42,399 bases of DNA from a virus: positions 1 to 42,399 of the IMG/VR virus record IMGVR_UViG_3300035187_001913, one strand, 5' to 3'. The notes under the pieces are model-generated. The model saw nothing but the letters and a program-made list of their open reading frames with translations, was not told the DNA's origin and did no database searches. The translations under genes and the position numbers were made by a program. Shown in pieces: positions 11,303 through 19,914 of this stretch. Numbering within the stretch: position 1 is the first letter of the stretch; every line of letters starts with the position of its first letter.

Positions 11303-12276
11303 TTGACCAACTCGTTACCGACAAGTTCGCCATTTTTAACGGCGACTGCATGGAAGTCATGCAGGCTCTGCCTACGGGCAGCGTTCACCACTCGATCTAC
11401 TCGCCACCGTTTGGCGGGCTGTATCACTACAGCAGCAGTGAGCGCGATCTGTCGAACTGCGACGACTACGATTCGTTTTTTGAGCACTACGCTTTTGTGG
11501 TGCGCGAGCTGGCCAGGATCACTATGTCGGGCCGGGTGACGGCGGTTCACTGCATGGACGTGCCGCGCAGCAATAGCGGCACCGATTCGCTGATCGACTT
11601 TCCCGGCGACATCATCCGACTGCACGAGCGCGAGGGCTGGCGCTACACCGGCCGGCGCATGATCTGGAAAGAGCCTCTCGCGGTGCGCCTGCGGACCATG
11701 CAGAAGAACCTCGCACATGCTTCTCTGTGCGCCGATAGCATCGACTGCGGGGTGGCAAGCGGCGACATGCTGCTGACGTTCCGCAGGGCCGGCACGAACC
11801 CGGTACCGGTGCGCCATCCAGAAGGACTTTTCGACTACGCCGGGGAGCGCGTGCCGCCGTCTGACTTGCTGCCTTACCGCGGCTGGACGGGCAAGCAAAC
11901 AGAAAACCGCTGGTCGCACTGGATTTGGCGCCAGTATGCGGATTGCATGTGGGACGACGTGCGGATGAACCGCGTGCTTCCGTTCCGTGAGGCGCGGGAT
12001 GGCGAAGACGAAAAGCACGTTCACCCGCTGCAGCTCGACGTGATCGACCGTTGCGTCGAACTGTTCAGCAACCCGGGAGAAACAGTCTTTACCCCGTTCA
12101 TGGGCGTCGGCTCCGAAGTCTACAGCCCGGTTTTGCTTGGTCGGCGCGGCATGGGGGCTGAACTGAAGCCGAGCTATTACCGCCAGGCCGTGAAGAATGT
12201 GCAGATGGCGGCGGCTGGCCGGAAGGACATCGAAACCTCCGAAGCATTCGACTTCGAGGGCGCCGAGAGTGCCTAA
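11293..12276 (+). CDS. DNA methyltransferase (N4/N6 amino type)
   Basis: A 327-residue amino-methyltransferase. Catalytic SPPF (37-40) comes before the SAM-binding region FTPFMGVGSE (266-275), the beta-class order (motif IV, target recognition, motif I). SPP[FY] is seen in N4-cytosine and some N6-adenine enzymes. GGAG lies 8 bases before the ATG. No cognate restriction enzyme is nearby, so it is probably protective or regulatory, as in other podoviruses carrying a helicase-methylase pair. Confidence 0.86.
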   Translation: MAVIDQLVTDKFAIFNGDCMEVMQALPTGSVHHSIYSPPFGGLYHYSSSERDLSNCDDYDSFFEHYAFVVRELARITMSGRVTAVHCMDVPRSNSGTDSLIDFPGDIIRLHEREGWRYTGRRMIWKEPLAVRLRTMQKNLAHASLCADSIDCGVASGDMLLTFRRAGTNPVPVRHPEGLFDYAGERVPPSDLLPYRGWTGKQTENRWSHWIWRQYADCMWDDVRMNRVLPFREARDGEDEKHVHPLQLDVIDRCVELFSNPGETVFTPFMGVGSEVYSPVLLGRRGMGAELKPSYYRQAVKNVQMAAAGRKDIETSEAFDFEGAESA

Positions 12277-13066
12277 CCGCATCCTCCGCGAAGGCATCCT
12301 GACAAGCCCGCGCCTTGCGCGCCTGGGCTGGGCAGAAGAGGTGTTCTATCGGCGGCTGATGTCTGTCGTTGATGACTTCGGTCGGTACTACGCCGACCAC
12401 GGAATGCTGCGGGCGGCCTGCTACCCGCGGCAGTTAAGCAAGGTTTCCGACTCGGACGTAGGGAAGTGGCTGACCGTGCTGGTCGAAGCGGCCCTTGTAA
12501 GGGTGTACCCGGCTAAGGACGGGGAGCGTTACCTAGAACTGCTCGACTTCCGCCAGCAGTTGCGGGCAAAGGAAAGCAAGTTCCCATCGCCTGCAAGTGA
12601 ATGCGCAGCAGATGCTACGCAAGTGCCAAGCAAGGGAGAAGCGGATGCGCGCCTAGACGTATTCGTATTCGGAGACGTAGACGAAGGCGATAAGGCGCGC
12701 AAGCGCGCAGCGCCGGTGGCGCGTCCTCCTGATGTTGCCGAACAGGTTTGGACCGACTGGCTGCACCTACGCAAAGCCAAGCGCGCCCCGGTGACGCAGA
12801 CCACGCTCGACGGGGCAGTGACCGAGGCAGGCAAGGCAGGCATGACCCTGGAGGCGTTTCTGCGCGTCTGGTGTCGGCGGGGTTCGCAGGGGCTGGAAGC
12901 TGCATGGCTGAAGCCCGATGAACTGCCGGCGCAGCGTGTGGACGCGCCACCACCGACCGGCCTAGCCCTTGCCGAGGCCGAGCTACAGCGCCAGCGAGAG
13001 CACAAGGCCACCAAAGCGCCTGCCGAGCTGCTGGCGCGCGTTAAACAAGCCGTGAGGACCGTATGA
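12269..13066 (+). CDS. phage replication protein (O/DnaT-like)
   Basis: A 265-residue protein starting at GTG 12269 (VPNRILREGILTSPRLARLG), with GAGGG 8 bases upstream. N-terminal residues 1-100 look like the winged-helix replisome-organiser domain (WAEEVFYRRLMSVVDDFGRYYA...). A variable linker follows, then a helical DnaT-like domain (VWTDWLHLRKAKRAPVTQTT ... GAWLKP-like AAWLKPDE). Probably binds the origin or loads host helicase. Overlaps the methyltransferase stop by 8 bases. Confidence 0.75.
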   Translation: MPNRILREGILTSPRLARLGWAEEVFYRRLMSVVDDFGRYYADHGMLRAACYPRQLSKVSDSDVGKWLTVLVEAALVRVYPAKDGERYLELLDFRQQLRAKESKFPSPASECAADATQVPSKGEADARLDVFVFGDVDEGDKARKRAAPVARPPDVAEQVWTDWLHLRKAKRAPVTQTTLDGAVTEAGKAGMTLEAFLRVWCRRGSQGLEAAWLKPDELPAQRVDAPPPTGLALAEAELQRQREHKATKAPAELLARVKQAVRTV

Positions 13067-13239
13067 GCGAACCTGAGCGCGATCCGTTCGATACGCGCGT
13101 GCGCTGCGTGGACTGCCGCCACTTCCGCCCGTGGCAGTGCGGCAACTTCCGGCAAGCCCGCATCGGTGCGCCAGTCGTCGGGCCAGCGCTGGCGCAGTTG
13201 CCGCAAAGGTGCCCGGGGTTTGTGGCGAGGGCAGCATGA
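13063..13239 (+). CDS. 58-residue Cys-rich protein
   Basis: A small ORF (MSEPERDPFDTRVRCVDCRH...) with CVDCRHF, QCGNF and RCPGF, a four-cysteine arrangement common in small phage zinc-binding proteins beside replication genes. Both ends overlap neighbours by ATGA (13063-13066 and 13236-13239), which supports it strongly. Confidence 0.68.
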   Translation: MSEPERDPFDTRVRCVDCRHFRPWQCGNFRQARIGAPVVGPALAQLPQRCPGFVARAA

Positions 13240-13436
13240 ACACCGAAGCCCGCCGCTCAGGAGTAGCCGCTTTGCTACTCGACGGCAAGAACAACGCCCA
13301 AATCGCCGCAGCCCTCGGCGTGCATCGCCACACGGTAGAGCACGACATCAGGACGCTGCAGCAGCGGCACCAGGCAGGCAGCCGGGTCGCGCTGGCGCTG
13401 GCGCTTGAGCGGCTGCTGATGGCGGAGGCGGTGTGA
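13236..13436 (+). CDS. small HTH protein
   Basis: A 66-residue protein with a LuxR/Trp-repressor-like HTH: AALLLDGKNNAQIAAALGVH then RHTVEHDIRTLQQRH. Start at 13236 overlaps the previous stop. Probable DNA-binding regulator of the early operon; target unknown. Confidence 0.68.
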   Translation: MNTEARRSGVAALLLDGKNNAQIAAALGVHRHTVEHDIRTLQQRHQAGSRVALALALERLLMAEAV

Positions 13437-13786
13437 TGGGCCGCATGAGCCGCAACAAAGGCGCCCGCGGTGAACGCGAGTTCTTGGCAATGCTCGGCGC
13501 CGAGCTGGGCGAGATGCTGACCCGCAACTTGCAGCAGACGCGCGGCGGCGGTGCCGACTGCCTCATGGTCAAGGGCTGGGCCATCGAGGTGAAGCGCTGC
13601 GAGAGCCTGAGCCGGCCGACATGGTGGCGTCAAGCCGTCGAGCAGGCCGAGCGCGAGGGTGTTCAGCCGATGCTTGCCTACAGGCGCAACAAAGAGCCTT
13701 GGCGCGTGTGGATCAAGGAAGGCTGCGATATCAGCGTGGAGCAGGCGGCTTGTGCCATCCGCGAGAAGTTGATGGGGTGGCCGTGA
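13436..13786 (+). CDS. PDDEXK-type resolvase/nuclease
   Basis: A 116-residue protein: NKGARGEREFLAMLGAEL, RNLQQTRGGGADCLMVKGW, AIEVKRCESLSRPTWWRQAV. The E...D...ExK order is that of small Holliday-junction-resolvase-like nucleases that phages use in place of RusA. The ATG at 13436 has GGAG 8 bases upstream; GTG 13433 and ATG 13445 are alternatives. It probably resolves branched DNA before packaging. Confidence 0.75.
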   Translation: MGRMSRNKGARGEREFLAMLGAELGEMLTRNLQQTRGGGADCLMVKGWAIEVKRCESLSRPTWWRQAVEQAEREGVQPMLAYRRNKEPWRVWIKEGCDISVEQAACAIREKLMGWP

Positions 13787-13848
13787 ACGCCTTGACCGCA
13801 AAAACAGTCACTGCCGAGATAACGACCGCGCTGGCGCGCAGCTTGTAG
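13783..13848 (+). CDS. possible 21-residue peptide
   Basis: GTG at 13783 overlaps the preceding stop (GTGA). The frame VNALTAKTVTAEITTALARS... ends at 13846-13848 just before the Q-like gene's leader. Only the overlap supports it; it could be simply the leader of the next gene. Confidence 0.25.
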   Translation: MNALTAKTVTAEITTALARSL

Positions 13849-13856
13849 GGGATGCG

Positions 13857-14225
13857 ATGACACGAGACGAGATCGACTTCCACGCAATCCCCGAGCGCCA
13901 GTGGCCGGTTGATGAGCGGCTGCGCAACTGGGCGCGGTGGTGTAAGTCCTCGGGTCATCGGTCAGTTAATCCGATGTTTCGCAACTACCGCTCGTCCGAC
14001 CAATACACCGGCCACAGCGTCAGCGATCCGGTGGACACGCGGGAAGCCGTGCGGCTGCAAAAGGTGTTTGTCACGCTGCCCGAGCTGCATAGGCACGCGA
14101 TTCAGTGGCACTACGTCTATCCCGTGGCTCCGCGGCGGATGGCGCAGGCGCTGGGGCTGACGCTGGACGGGCTCAAGCAGACGGTGATTGATGCGCGGGA
14201 CATGCTGAAGAACAGGGGGGCGTGA
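13857..14225 (+). CDS. Q-like antitermination protein
   Basis: A 122-residue protein: RQWPVDERLRNWARWCKS near the N-terminus is typical of small phage Q/antitermination proteins, and the C-terminus has a sigma-region-4-like HTH (RRMAQALGLTLDGLKQTVID). It lies just upstream of the strong terminator at 14535-14555 and the late genes, exactly where lambdoid Q acts. Function is inferred from this context and pattern. Confidence 0.7.
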   Translation: MTRDEIDFHAIPERQWPVDERLRNWARWCKSSGHRSVNPMFRNYRSSDQYTGHSVSDPVDTREAVRLQKVFVTLPELHRHAIQWHYVYPVAPRRMAQALGLTLDGLKQTVIDARDMLKNRGA

Positions 14226-14428
14226 TGGACGAGGACGACGCAAAGTTTGAAGCAGATATTGCGCTGTGTCGCGCAAAGCTCGAAGGAACGGTTATGCCGG
14301 GGGATATGGCGGCCGTTGCTTACGCAATGCTGGAACTGCTGGTGGATCTAGAACAAGAGCCGGAAGAGCGGTATCGGTGGCATCGGTTTTTAGAAGAGGC
14401 GCTTCAAGAAACGTTTGTGAGGGCTTGA
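14225..14428 (+). CDS. small acidic helical protein
   Basis: A 67-residue acidic protein (MDEDDAKFEADIALCRAKLE...) with helices rich in Leu and Glu (AYAMLELLVDLEQEPEERYR). Start at 14225 overlaps the Q-like stop (TGATG). Last gene of the early right operon. Unknown function. Confidence 0.6.
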   Translation: MDEDDAKFEADIALCRAKLEGTVMPGDMAAVAYAMLELLVDLEQEPEERYRWHRFLEEALQETFVRA

Positions 14429-14592
14429 CGCACCCGCCGAACTGTGGCACGCTTCGGGCAACGTGTGAGCCAGTGGCATAGGACGCGCCTTCCATTTCGG
14501 AGGCGGCAGTGTCACTGCAGGCTGCACGTAGCAGCGCCCCGGGATGGGGCGTTTTGCTTTGTGGCTCACTGACCACGCCCGCGAGGGAAGTC
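14429..14592 (+). promoter_or_regulatory. late control region upstream of terS
   Basis: A 164-base non-coding interval between the Q-like operon and packaging genes. It contains TTGACG (14425-14430) without a convincing -10, and a sigma54-like element TGGCACG-N4-GGGCA (14445-14460) with exact GG-N10-GC spacing. It also holds an 8-base inverted repeat GTGAGCCA (14465-14472)/TGGCTCAC (14562-14569) that brackets the terminator. The late promoter must lie here or upstream, but I cannot choose among these. Confidence 0.45.
14535..14555 (+). terminator. intrinsic terminator, candidate target of Q
   Basis: CGCCCC (14535-14540), loop GGGAT, GGGGCG (14546-14551), then TTTT and GCTTT. A clear rho-independent terminator placed between the Q-like gene and terS, analogous to lambda tR'. 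Late expression would need read-through. Confidence 0.8.
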
Positions 14593-14874
14593 ATGCCACC
14601 ATCTGAAAAACAATCGCTCGGTATCGGTAAGGGCACTCCAGGCCCAGGCCGCAAGAAAGGCGTGCCCAATCGGCAGACCGCCGCAGCCAAGGACGCTATC
14701 GCAATGGCTGCCGAGGGGCTTGGCGGGGTTGATCGCTTGGTGAGCTGGGCGAGGGAAGACCCGCTAAACGAACGCGCCTTTTGGGCCACGATCTACCCGA
14801 AGCTGATCCCGGTGCAGTTGGCCGGCGACCCTGACAACCCGGTCGGCCTGAGCCTGACCGTCAGCTTCAAGTGA
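14593..14874 (+). CDS. terS: terminase small subunit-like protein
   Basis: A 93-residue protein with GTPGPGRKKGVPNRQTAAAK (a basic GRP-type N-terminus) and a helical middle (DAIAMAAEGLGGVDRLVSWA). This short DUF5681-like type precedes terL in many podoviruses. GAGGGAAG lies just upstream of the ATG. Its stop overlaps the terL GTG. It should recognise pac DNA; assignment rests on position and composition. Confidence 0.72.
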   Translation: MPPSEKQSLGIGKGTPGPGRKKGVPNRQTAAAKDAIAMAAEGLGGVDRLVSWAREDPLNERAFWATIYPKLIPVQLAGDPDNPVGLSLTVSFK

Positions 14875-16118
14875 ACGCAGAGTTCCCCGAGAAGCTCCGG
14901 TTCCTCTTCCACCCCAAGCGCTACAAGATCGCATACGGCGGTCGCGGCTCCGGCAAGTCATGGGGCTACGCCAGGGCGCTGCTGATCCAGGCTGCGACTC
15001 AGAAGATCCGCGTCCTATGCACGCGAGAAGTGCAGAAGTCCATCAAGGACTCTGTTCACAAGCTGCTGAGTGACCAGATCCAGGCGCTTGGGCTGGGGCA
15101 GTTTTTCGAGGTTCTGGAAACCACGATCCGGGGCCGCAACGGCAGTGAGTTCCTGTTTGCTGGCTTGTCCACGCAGACGGTCGAGTCGATCAAGAGCTAC
15201 GAAGGCATTGATCGCTGCTGGGTCGAAGAGGCTCAGAAGGTCACTAAGCGCAGTTGGACGATCCTGATTCCGACGATCCGCAAGGACTTGTCAGAGATAT
15301 GGGTCAGCTTCAACCCGGAGCTTGACGACGACGAGACGTATCAGCGGTTTGTGGTCAACACGCCGCCAAGCGCGCACGTCGTCAAGGTCAACTACAGCGA
15401 CAACCCGTGGTTTCCCTCCGTACTTGAAGACGAGCGGGCGCACGCTGAACGCACGCTGCCGAGCGACGAGTACCGGAACATCTGGGAAGGCGACTGCAAG
15501 GCAGCGGTTGATGGCGCGATTTATGCCGACGAGATCAGAGACGCCACCGAGAACGGGCGCATCTGCAATGTGCCGTATGAGCCGAAGCTAAAGGCTCACG
15601 TCATCCTCGACCTGGGCTGGAACGACCTGATGGCCGTGTCCATCGTTCAGCGCCAACTGTCCGAGTTGCGGGTGATCGAATACTTCGAGGAAGACCACCG
15701 CACGCTTGACTGGATCAGCGCCGAGCTGCGGAACAGGCACCTCAACTGGGGAAAGATGTTCCTCCCCCACGACGGCGCGCACGGCGACTACAAGACCGGC
15801 AAGAGCGCGATTCAGATCATGCGCGACCTGAAATGGTCGGTCTTCCAGGCCCCCAACAAAGCCATCGAAACCGGAATCAAGGAGGCGCGAGCGGCTCTGT
15901 CCCGCACGTACTTCGACAAGACCAAGGCCGCGCTGCTGGTCAGCCGCCTCAAGCGGTACAAGCGCGGCATTCCTGAGTCAACCGGAGAGCCTGGCGCCCC
16001 AGTTCACGACATCAACAGCCACGGCGCGGACAACTACCGCTACATCGCCGTGTCTGCCGCGCAGATGGTCAACGAAGAGTTGAAGCCCATCGTGTACCCA
16101 AAGAACGGGGTCATATGA
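14871..16118 (+). CDS. terL: terminase large subunit
   Basis: A 415-residue packaging motor ATPase/nuclease of the Terminase_3 type. Walker A GGRGSGKS (23-30), Walker B-like CWVEEAQ (116-122), SFNPE coupling motif, and an RNase H-like nuclease domain beginning ILDLGWNDLMA (245-255). GTG start overlaps the terS stop (GTGA). P22-like headful packaging is likely and agrees with the circular assembly. Confidence 0.95.
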   Translation: MNAEFPEKLRFLFHPKRYKIAYGGRGSGKSWGYARALLIQAATQKIRVLCTREVQKSIKDSVHKLLSDQIQALGLGQFFEVLETTIRGRNGSEFLFAGLSTQTVESIKSYEGIDRCWVEEAQKVTKRSWTILIPTIRKDLSEIWVSFNPELDDDETYQRFVVNTPPSAHVVKVNYSDNPWFPSVLEDERAHAERTLPSDEYRNIWEGDCKAAVDGAIYADEIRDATENGRICNVPYEPKLKAHVILDLGWNDLMAVSIVQRQLSELRVIEYFEEDHRTLDWISAELRNRHLNWGKMFLPHDGAHGDYKTGKSAIQIMRDLKWSVFQAPNKAIETGIKEARAALSRTYFDKTKAALLVSRLKRYKRGIPESTGEPGAPVHDINSHGADNYRYIAVSAAQMVNEELKPIVYPKNGVI

Positions 16119-16303
16119 GCCGCATCGGCCAGCTACTCGAACTGAAGAACCTGCGCGAGCGCCAAGCCGCCATTGAGCAGCGCGAGCAAGAGCGCGAGCG
16201 CGTCGTGCAGAACCTCATCGACTCATACGCAGACCTGTCCGAGCGTCTGCGTACCGTGGAAGAACGCAAAGGCCCAGGCCGACCCCCGAAAGCCCAGACG
16301 TGA
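16115..16303 (+). CDS. small coiled-coil protein between terminase and portal
   Basis: A 62-residue protein, almost entirely helical (LKNLRERQAAIEQREQERER VVQNLIDSYADLSERL) with a basic GPGRPPKAQT tail. ATGA overlaps at both ends of the gene. Probably a small packaging or portal accessory; no family recognised. Confidence 0.7.
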   Translation: MSRIGQLLELKNLRERQAAIEQREQERERVVQNLIDSYADLSERLRTVEERKGPGRPPKAQT

Positions 16304-18639
16304 ACGACACCCTTCTCGCAGCCATTGAGCGCCACGAAACGCTCGCCAGTTCCTACGGGGACTTGAGCGACGAGCGCTCGACTGCGCTTGATTACTACCT
16401 CGGCAAGCCGCTTGGCAACGAGGTAGAGGGGCGCTCGGCCGTCATCTCCCGCGACGTGTGGGACACGGTGGAATGGATCAAGCCGCAACTAGCCGACATC
16501 TTCTGCGGCGGCGATCAGGTGGTGATGTTCAGCCCGACCGGCCCGGAGGACGTGAAGGCCGCCGAGCAAGAGACGGAGTTTGTCAACCACATCATCACCG
16601 AGAAGAACGACTGGTTCACGACGTGGTACGGCTGGAGTCATGACGCGCTGCTTCAGAAAGTGGGCTACGTCATTGCCTACTACGAAGACCGCGAGGACCG
16701 GACGAAGGAAAAGTATCAGGGGCTGTCAGAGGATGAAGCCGCGCTGATGCTGCAAGACTCGTCGGTTTCGATTGTCGAAGCCGAGCAGGTGCCGACAGAG
16801 TACGGGCTCACGTTCAATCTGACGATTGAGCGGGTCGCGTCCTACGGCTGCGTCAAGTTTGAGAACGTCGCGCCTGAGCGTGTGCTTATCAGCCACAACG
16901 CCCGCGGCCTGAACCTGCAAGATCCCCGCCTCGACTTCTGCGAATACTGGGAATACAAGACGATCAGCGAACTCCGAGACGAGGGGTTCAAGGTTGACGA
17001 CGACCTGTCGGACCACGCTGACGGCGCGCAGGATTGGGAAGACGAGCGCCGCGATGCGCTGAATCCGTGGCGCAACAGCGAAGGCGACGAGAGCAGCCCC
17101 GCAGCGCGTCGCCTGAAGGTGCGGAACGTCTGGATTCGCTTCGACAGCGACGACGACGGCCTAACCGAACTGCGCCGGGTTGTTGTGGTCGGCACGACGG
17201 TCCTGTCGGACGAAGAGTGCGATCAGGTCACGCTGGTCGCGCTGTGTCCCGTGCCTCTGCCGCACCAGCACGCCGGCCTTTCAATGGCTGAAGCGGTCAT
17301 GGACCTGCAGCGCATCAAGACCGCGCTGCTCCGTGGCTCGCTGGACAACCTGTACTTGGCGAACAACGGTCGCCACGTTATCGACGAAGACGCGATCAAC
17401 CTCGACGACATGCTCGTCAGTCGTCCGGGCGGCGTGGTGCGCAAGAAAGCCGGCGTTTCGATGGCCGACGCGATCATGCCGCTGACGCACTCCGCAGCCG
17501 GCGACATCGCTGTGCCGATGATGGAGTACATGGACCGCATCAGCCAGAAGCGGACGGGCGTCAACGAGCAGAGCCAGGGGCTTGACCCCAACACGCTGAA
17601 CAAGACCGCCACGGGCGCGCAAATGCTCATGGGCGCCGCGCAACAGCGGATCAAGTTCATCGCCCGCATCTTTGCTGAGACTGGTGTGAAGGCCCTGTTC
17701 CGCGTCGTCCACGCCCTGACGCTGAAGAACGCGCGCAAGGCTGAGATCGTGCAGCTTCGCAATCAGTGGGTGCCTGTCGACCCGCGCTCGTGGAAGAAGC
17801 GCGAAAACATGAGCATCAGCGTCGGCCTCGGCACTGGTGACAGGCCGCAGCAGATCGCGTTCCTCATGCAAGTGCTGGGCATTCAGACCCAAGCGCTCCA
17901 GTTCGGTCTGACCGGCCCGGACAAGATCTACAACACCCTCAAGCGACTGACTCAGGCGGGTGGCTTCAAAGACCCTAACGAGTTTTGGTCAGACCCCTCT
18001 ATGAATCCGCCGCAGCCTCCCGGCCCGCCTCCTGAAGTGCTGAAGGAGCAGGCAAAGGTTCAGGGCCAGGCTCAGATTGAGCAAATGAAGGCGCAGAGCC
18101 AATCGCAGCTTGAACAGATGCGGATCGGCGCCGAGCTGCAACTGAAGCGCGAAGAGTTCGGGCTCAAGATGCAGGAGCTACAGGCTAACTTGCAGTTGCA
18201 GCAGTCCAACGACGTGCGCGATGCAGAGCGAGAGCGCCTTCGTGCTGAACAGCAGGCGCAAATCGACGCCATGAAGCTGCAGTTCGACCGCGAAAAGGCC
18301 GACCTCGAAGCGCAGATCACCAAGTACAAAACCGATCAGGACAACGCCACCAAGCTGCAGATTGCTGGCATGAGTGCCGAGCAGTCGAGCCAGTCACAAG
18401 CCCTGCAAATCGCGCACGACGCTGCGCAGAAGGACTCCGACCGTGTATCCCAAGCCCAGCAAGCCAAAGAAAAGCCCCGGAAAGAAGAAGCCGGGGAAGA
18501 AAGGGCGCTAGGCCAGGTCGCCAAGGCGCTTGAGACGCTGGCGGCGAATCAGACCGAGTTGACTAAGGCTGTAAAGGCCAAGCGCGTGCTTGTCCGCGGA
18601 CCTGACGGCAAACCGACGCACTCTGAACTTCAGGACTGA
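16300..18639 (+). CDS. portal protein (P22-like)
   Basis: A 779-residue portal. The N-terminal 500 residues fit the P22-type portal family (DYYLGKPLGNEVEGRSAVIS, VWDTVEWIKPQLADIFCGGD, LDPNTLNKTATGAQMLMGAA). Residues ~570-720 are a long Gln/Lys/Glu-rich coiled coil (QIEQMKAQSQSQLEQMRIGA...), likely the portal barrel that projects into the capsid. GTG start overlaps the previous stop. Forms the dodecameric DNA entry ring. Confidence 0.93.
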   Translation: MNDTLLAAIERHETLASSYGDLSDERSTALDYYLGKPLGNEVEGRSAVISRDVWDTVEWIKPQLADIFCGGDQVVMFSPTGPEDVKAAEQETEFVNHIITEKNDWFTTWYGWSHDALLQKVGYVIAYYEDREDRTKEKYQGLSEDEAALMLQDSSVSIVEAEQVPTEYGLTFNLTIERVASYGCVKFENVAPERVLISHNARGLNLQDPRLDFCEYWEYKTISELRDEGFKVDDDLSDHADGAQDWEDERRDALNPWRNSEGDESSPAARRLKVRNVWIRFDSDDDGLTELRRVVVVGTTVLSDEECDQVTLVALCPVPLPHQHAGLSMAEAVMDLQRIKTALLRGSLDNLYLANNGRHVIDEDAINLDDMLVSRPGGVVRKKAGVSMADAIMPLTHSAAGDIAVPMMEYMDRISQKRTGVNEQSQGLDPNTLNKTATGAQMLMGAAQQRIKFIARIFAETGVKALFRVVHALTLKNARKAEIVQLRNQWVPVDPRSWKKRENMSISVGLGTGDRPQQIAFLMQVLGIQTQALQFGLTGPDKIYNTLKRLTQAGGFKDPNEFWSDPSMNPPQPPGPPPEVLKEQAKVQGQAQIEQMKAQSQSQLEQMRIGAELQLKREEFGLKMQELQANLQLQQSNDVRDAERERLRAEQQAQIDAMKLQFDREKADLEAQITKYKTDQDNATKLQIAGMSAEQSSQSQALQIAHDAAQKDSDRVSQAQQAKEKPRKEEAGEERALGQVAKALETLAANQTELTKAVKAKRVLVRGPDGKPTHSELQD

Positions 18640-18641
18640 CC

Positions 18642-19082
18642 ATGCCCCTCTATACCGTCACCCGCACCTCTGCCGCGCTGTCCACGTCCAACGACCTTGT
18701 GACGATCACGGCCAGCAGCACGAAGCCGCTACGGGTCTACATCGTGGACCTGAAGGGCATGGGCACCGCGTCAGCGGCGAACGAAGTGCTGCTGTCCCGC
18801 TCGACCGGCGGCACGACCTCTGGCGGTGCCATCACCCCCGCGAAAGTCAACAGCGGCAGCGGCTCGGCTTCGTTCACTGTGGCGACGACGTGGAGTTCGC
18901 AGCCGACGCTCGGAGACACCCTCTGGCGCTTTGGCGTGAACGCGAACGGCGGCATCGACAAATTCGTGGCGATCCCGGGCGCTGAAGTGCAAGTGCCGGT
19001 CAGCGGGCAACTGTCCATCCGCAGCGCCTCGGGCACGTCAAACGTCGTGTTGTCGATGCTGATTGAGGAAGTGGACGGCTGA
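18642..19082 (+). CDS. beta-rich structural protein, possible decoration
   Basis: A 146-residue Ser/Thr/Gly-rich protein (MPLYTVTRTSAALSTSNDLV...) with alternating hydrophobic strands and no cysteines. AGGA precedes the ATG. It looks like a virion beta-sandwich protein. It opens a five-gene insert between portal and scaffold that P22 lacks. A role as head decoration or fibre is inferred. Confidence 0.65.
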   Translation: MPLYTVTRTSAALSTSNDLVTITASSTKPLRVYIVDLKGMGTASAANEVLLSRSTGGTTSGGAITPAKVNSGSGSASFTVATTWSSQPTLGDTLWRFGVNANGGIDKFVAIPGAEVQVPVSGQLSIRSASGTSNVVLSMLIEEVDG

Positions 19083-19912
19083 TGATCCCGCGCGCCCTGC
19101 GCCCGCCCTTGCGTGCCGTCAAGCGTGGCGGCCGTGGGCCTATGCGCGTGGGCGCGATGGAGCCGCCGCCGAACAATGCCCGCATCAGCTTCTGGGGCCA
19201 ATCCAACGCAGCCGGCGCTGCCCTGCGCTCTGGCGTTGCAGACATCACCGCAGATACAGAGCTAGTCGACTGGGACGACGGCACACTGACGTTTGACCGC
19301 GTGATGTTTTGGAACGGCACGGCCTACGCCACTTACGTGCCCGGCTCCAATCACGGCACCGACTCAACCCTTCTAGGGCCTGAGTTCGGATTTGCGGTTC
19401 GCTGGATGCGCGAGACGACGACTGGCGTGCTCTACATGAGCAAAAACGCTTTCGGCGGCACATCAATCGAACTGTTTGCGCCCCCGAGTGCGGCGCGATG
19501 GCTGGATGGTGTCGACAGTCACACCGCCCAAAACGCATGGCTCGCAACCAACGGCGTGAGCATTGACGACGAAAAGACCTTCTGGTTCTGGAGCCAGGGC
19601 GAAGCGGAATACACGCAGCCGCAGTCGTGGTATCAGCCGCGCCTGCAAGACTTGGCCGACGCCTGCGTCGTTGAAGGCATCCTCCCATATCGCGGCGTCA
19701 TAACACTGATTCCCGATGGGCACAGCCGCTACGGCCCGGGCATGAACGACGCGAAGCAGGCCGTCGCTGATGGAAGCGGCGGGCTTCTGGAGGCCATCAT
19801 GCAGCAGCTATACATGGAGCCCGACAACCTGCACTTCAACGCGCGGGGCATGGTGCAAACGGCGTTTGATACGTATGCGTTCTGCTTGGACGCCGCAACC
19901 ATCACGGTGTAA
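19082..19912 (+). CDS. SGNH-fold acetylesterase (SASA-like)
   Basis: A 276-residue esterase of the sialate O-acetylesterase (SASA) type. Block I FWGQSNAAG with nucleophile S41, block II GGTSIE (124-129), WSQGEAE (169-175), and the D247-x-x-H250 pair in DNLHFNARG. It should remove O-acetyl groups from a surface glycan. The N-terminal ~30 residues are basic and may anchor it to the virion. Location between portal and scaffold is unusual for a depolymerase-like enzyme. Confidence 0.83.
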   Translation: MIPRALRPPLRAVKRGGRGPMRVGAMEPPPNNARISFWGQSNAAGAALRSGVADITADTELVDWDDGTLTFDRVMFWNGTAYATYVPGSNHGTDSTLLGPEFGFAVRWMRETTTGVLYMSKNAFGGTSIELFAPPSAARWLDGVDSHTAQNAWLATNGVSIDDEKTFWFWSQGEAEYTQPQSWYQPRLQDLADACVVEGILPYRGVITLIPDGHSRYGPGMNDAKQAVADGSGGLLEAIMQQLYMEPDNLHFNARGMVQTAFDTYAFCLDAATITV

Positions 19913-19914
19913 GC

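Noticed and set aside
13023-13801. Long minus-strand ORFs antisense to early and late plus-strand genes (for example 12983-13801, 22949-24310, 30572-31789)
   Set aside because: They are typical GC-rich antisense open frames opposite well-supported genes, with His/Arg/Ala-rich composition and no coupling or ribosome-binding sites.
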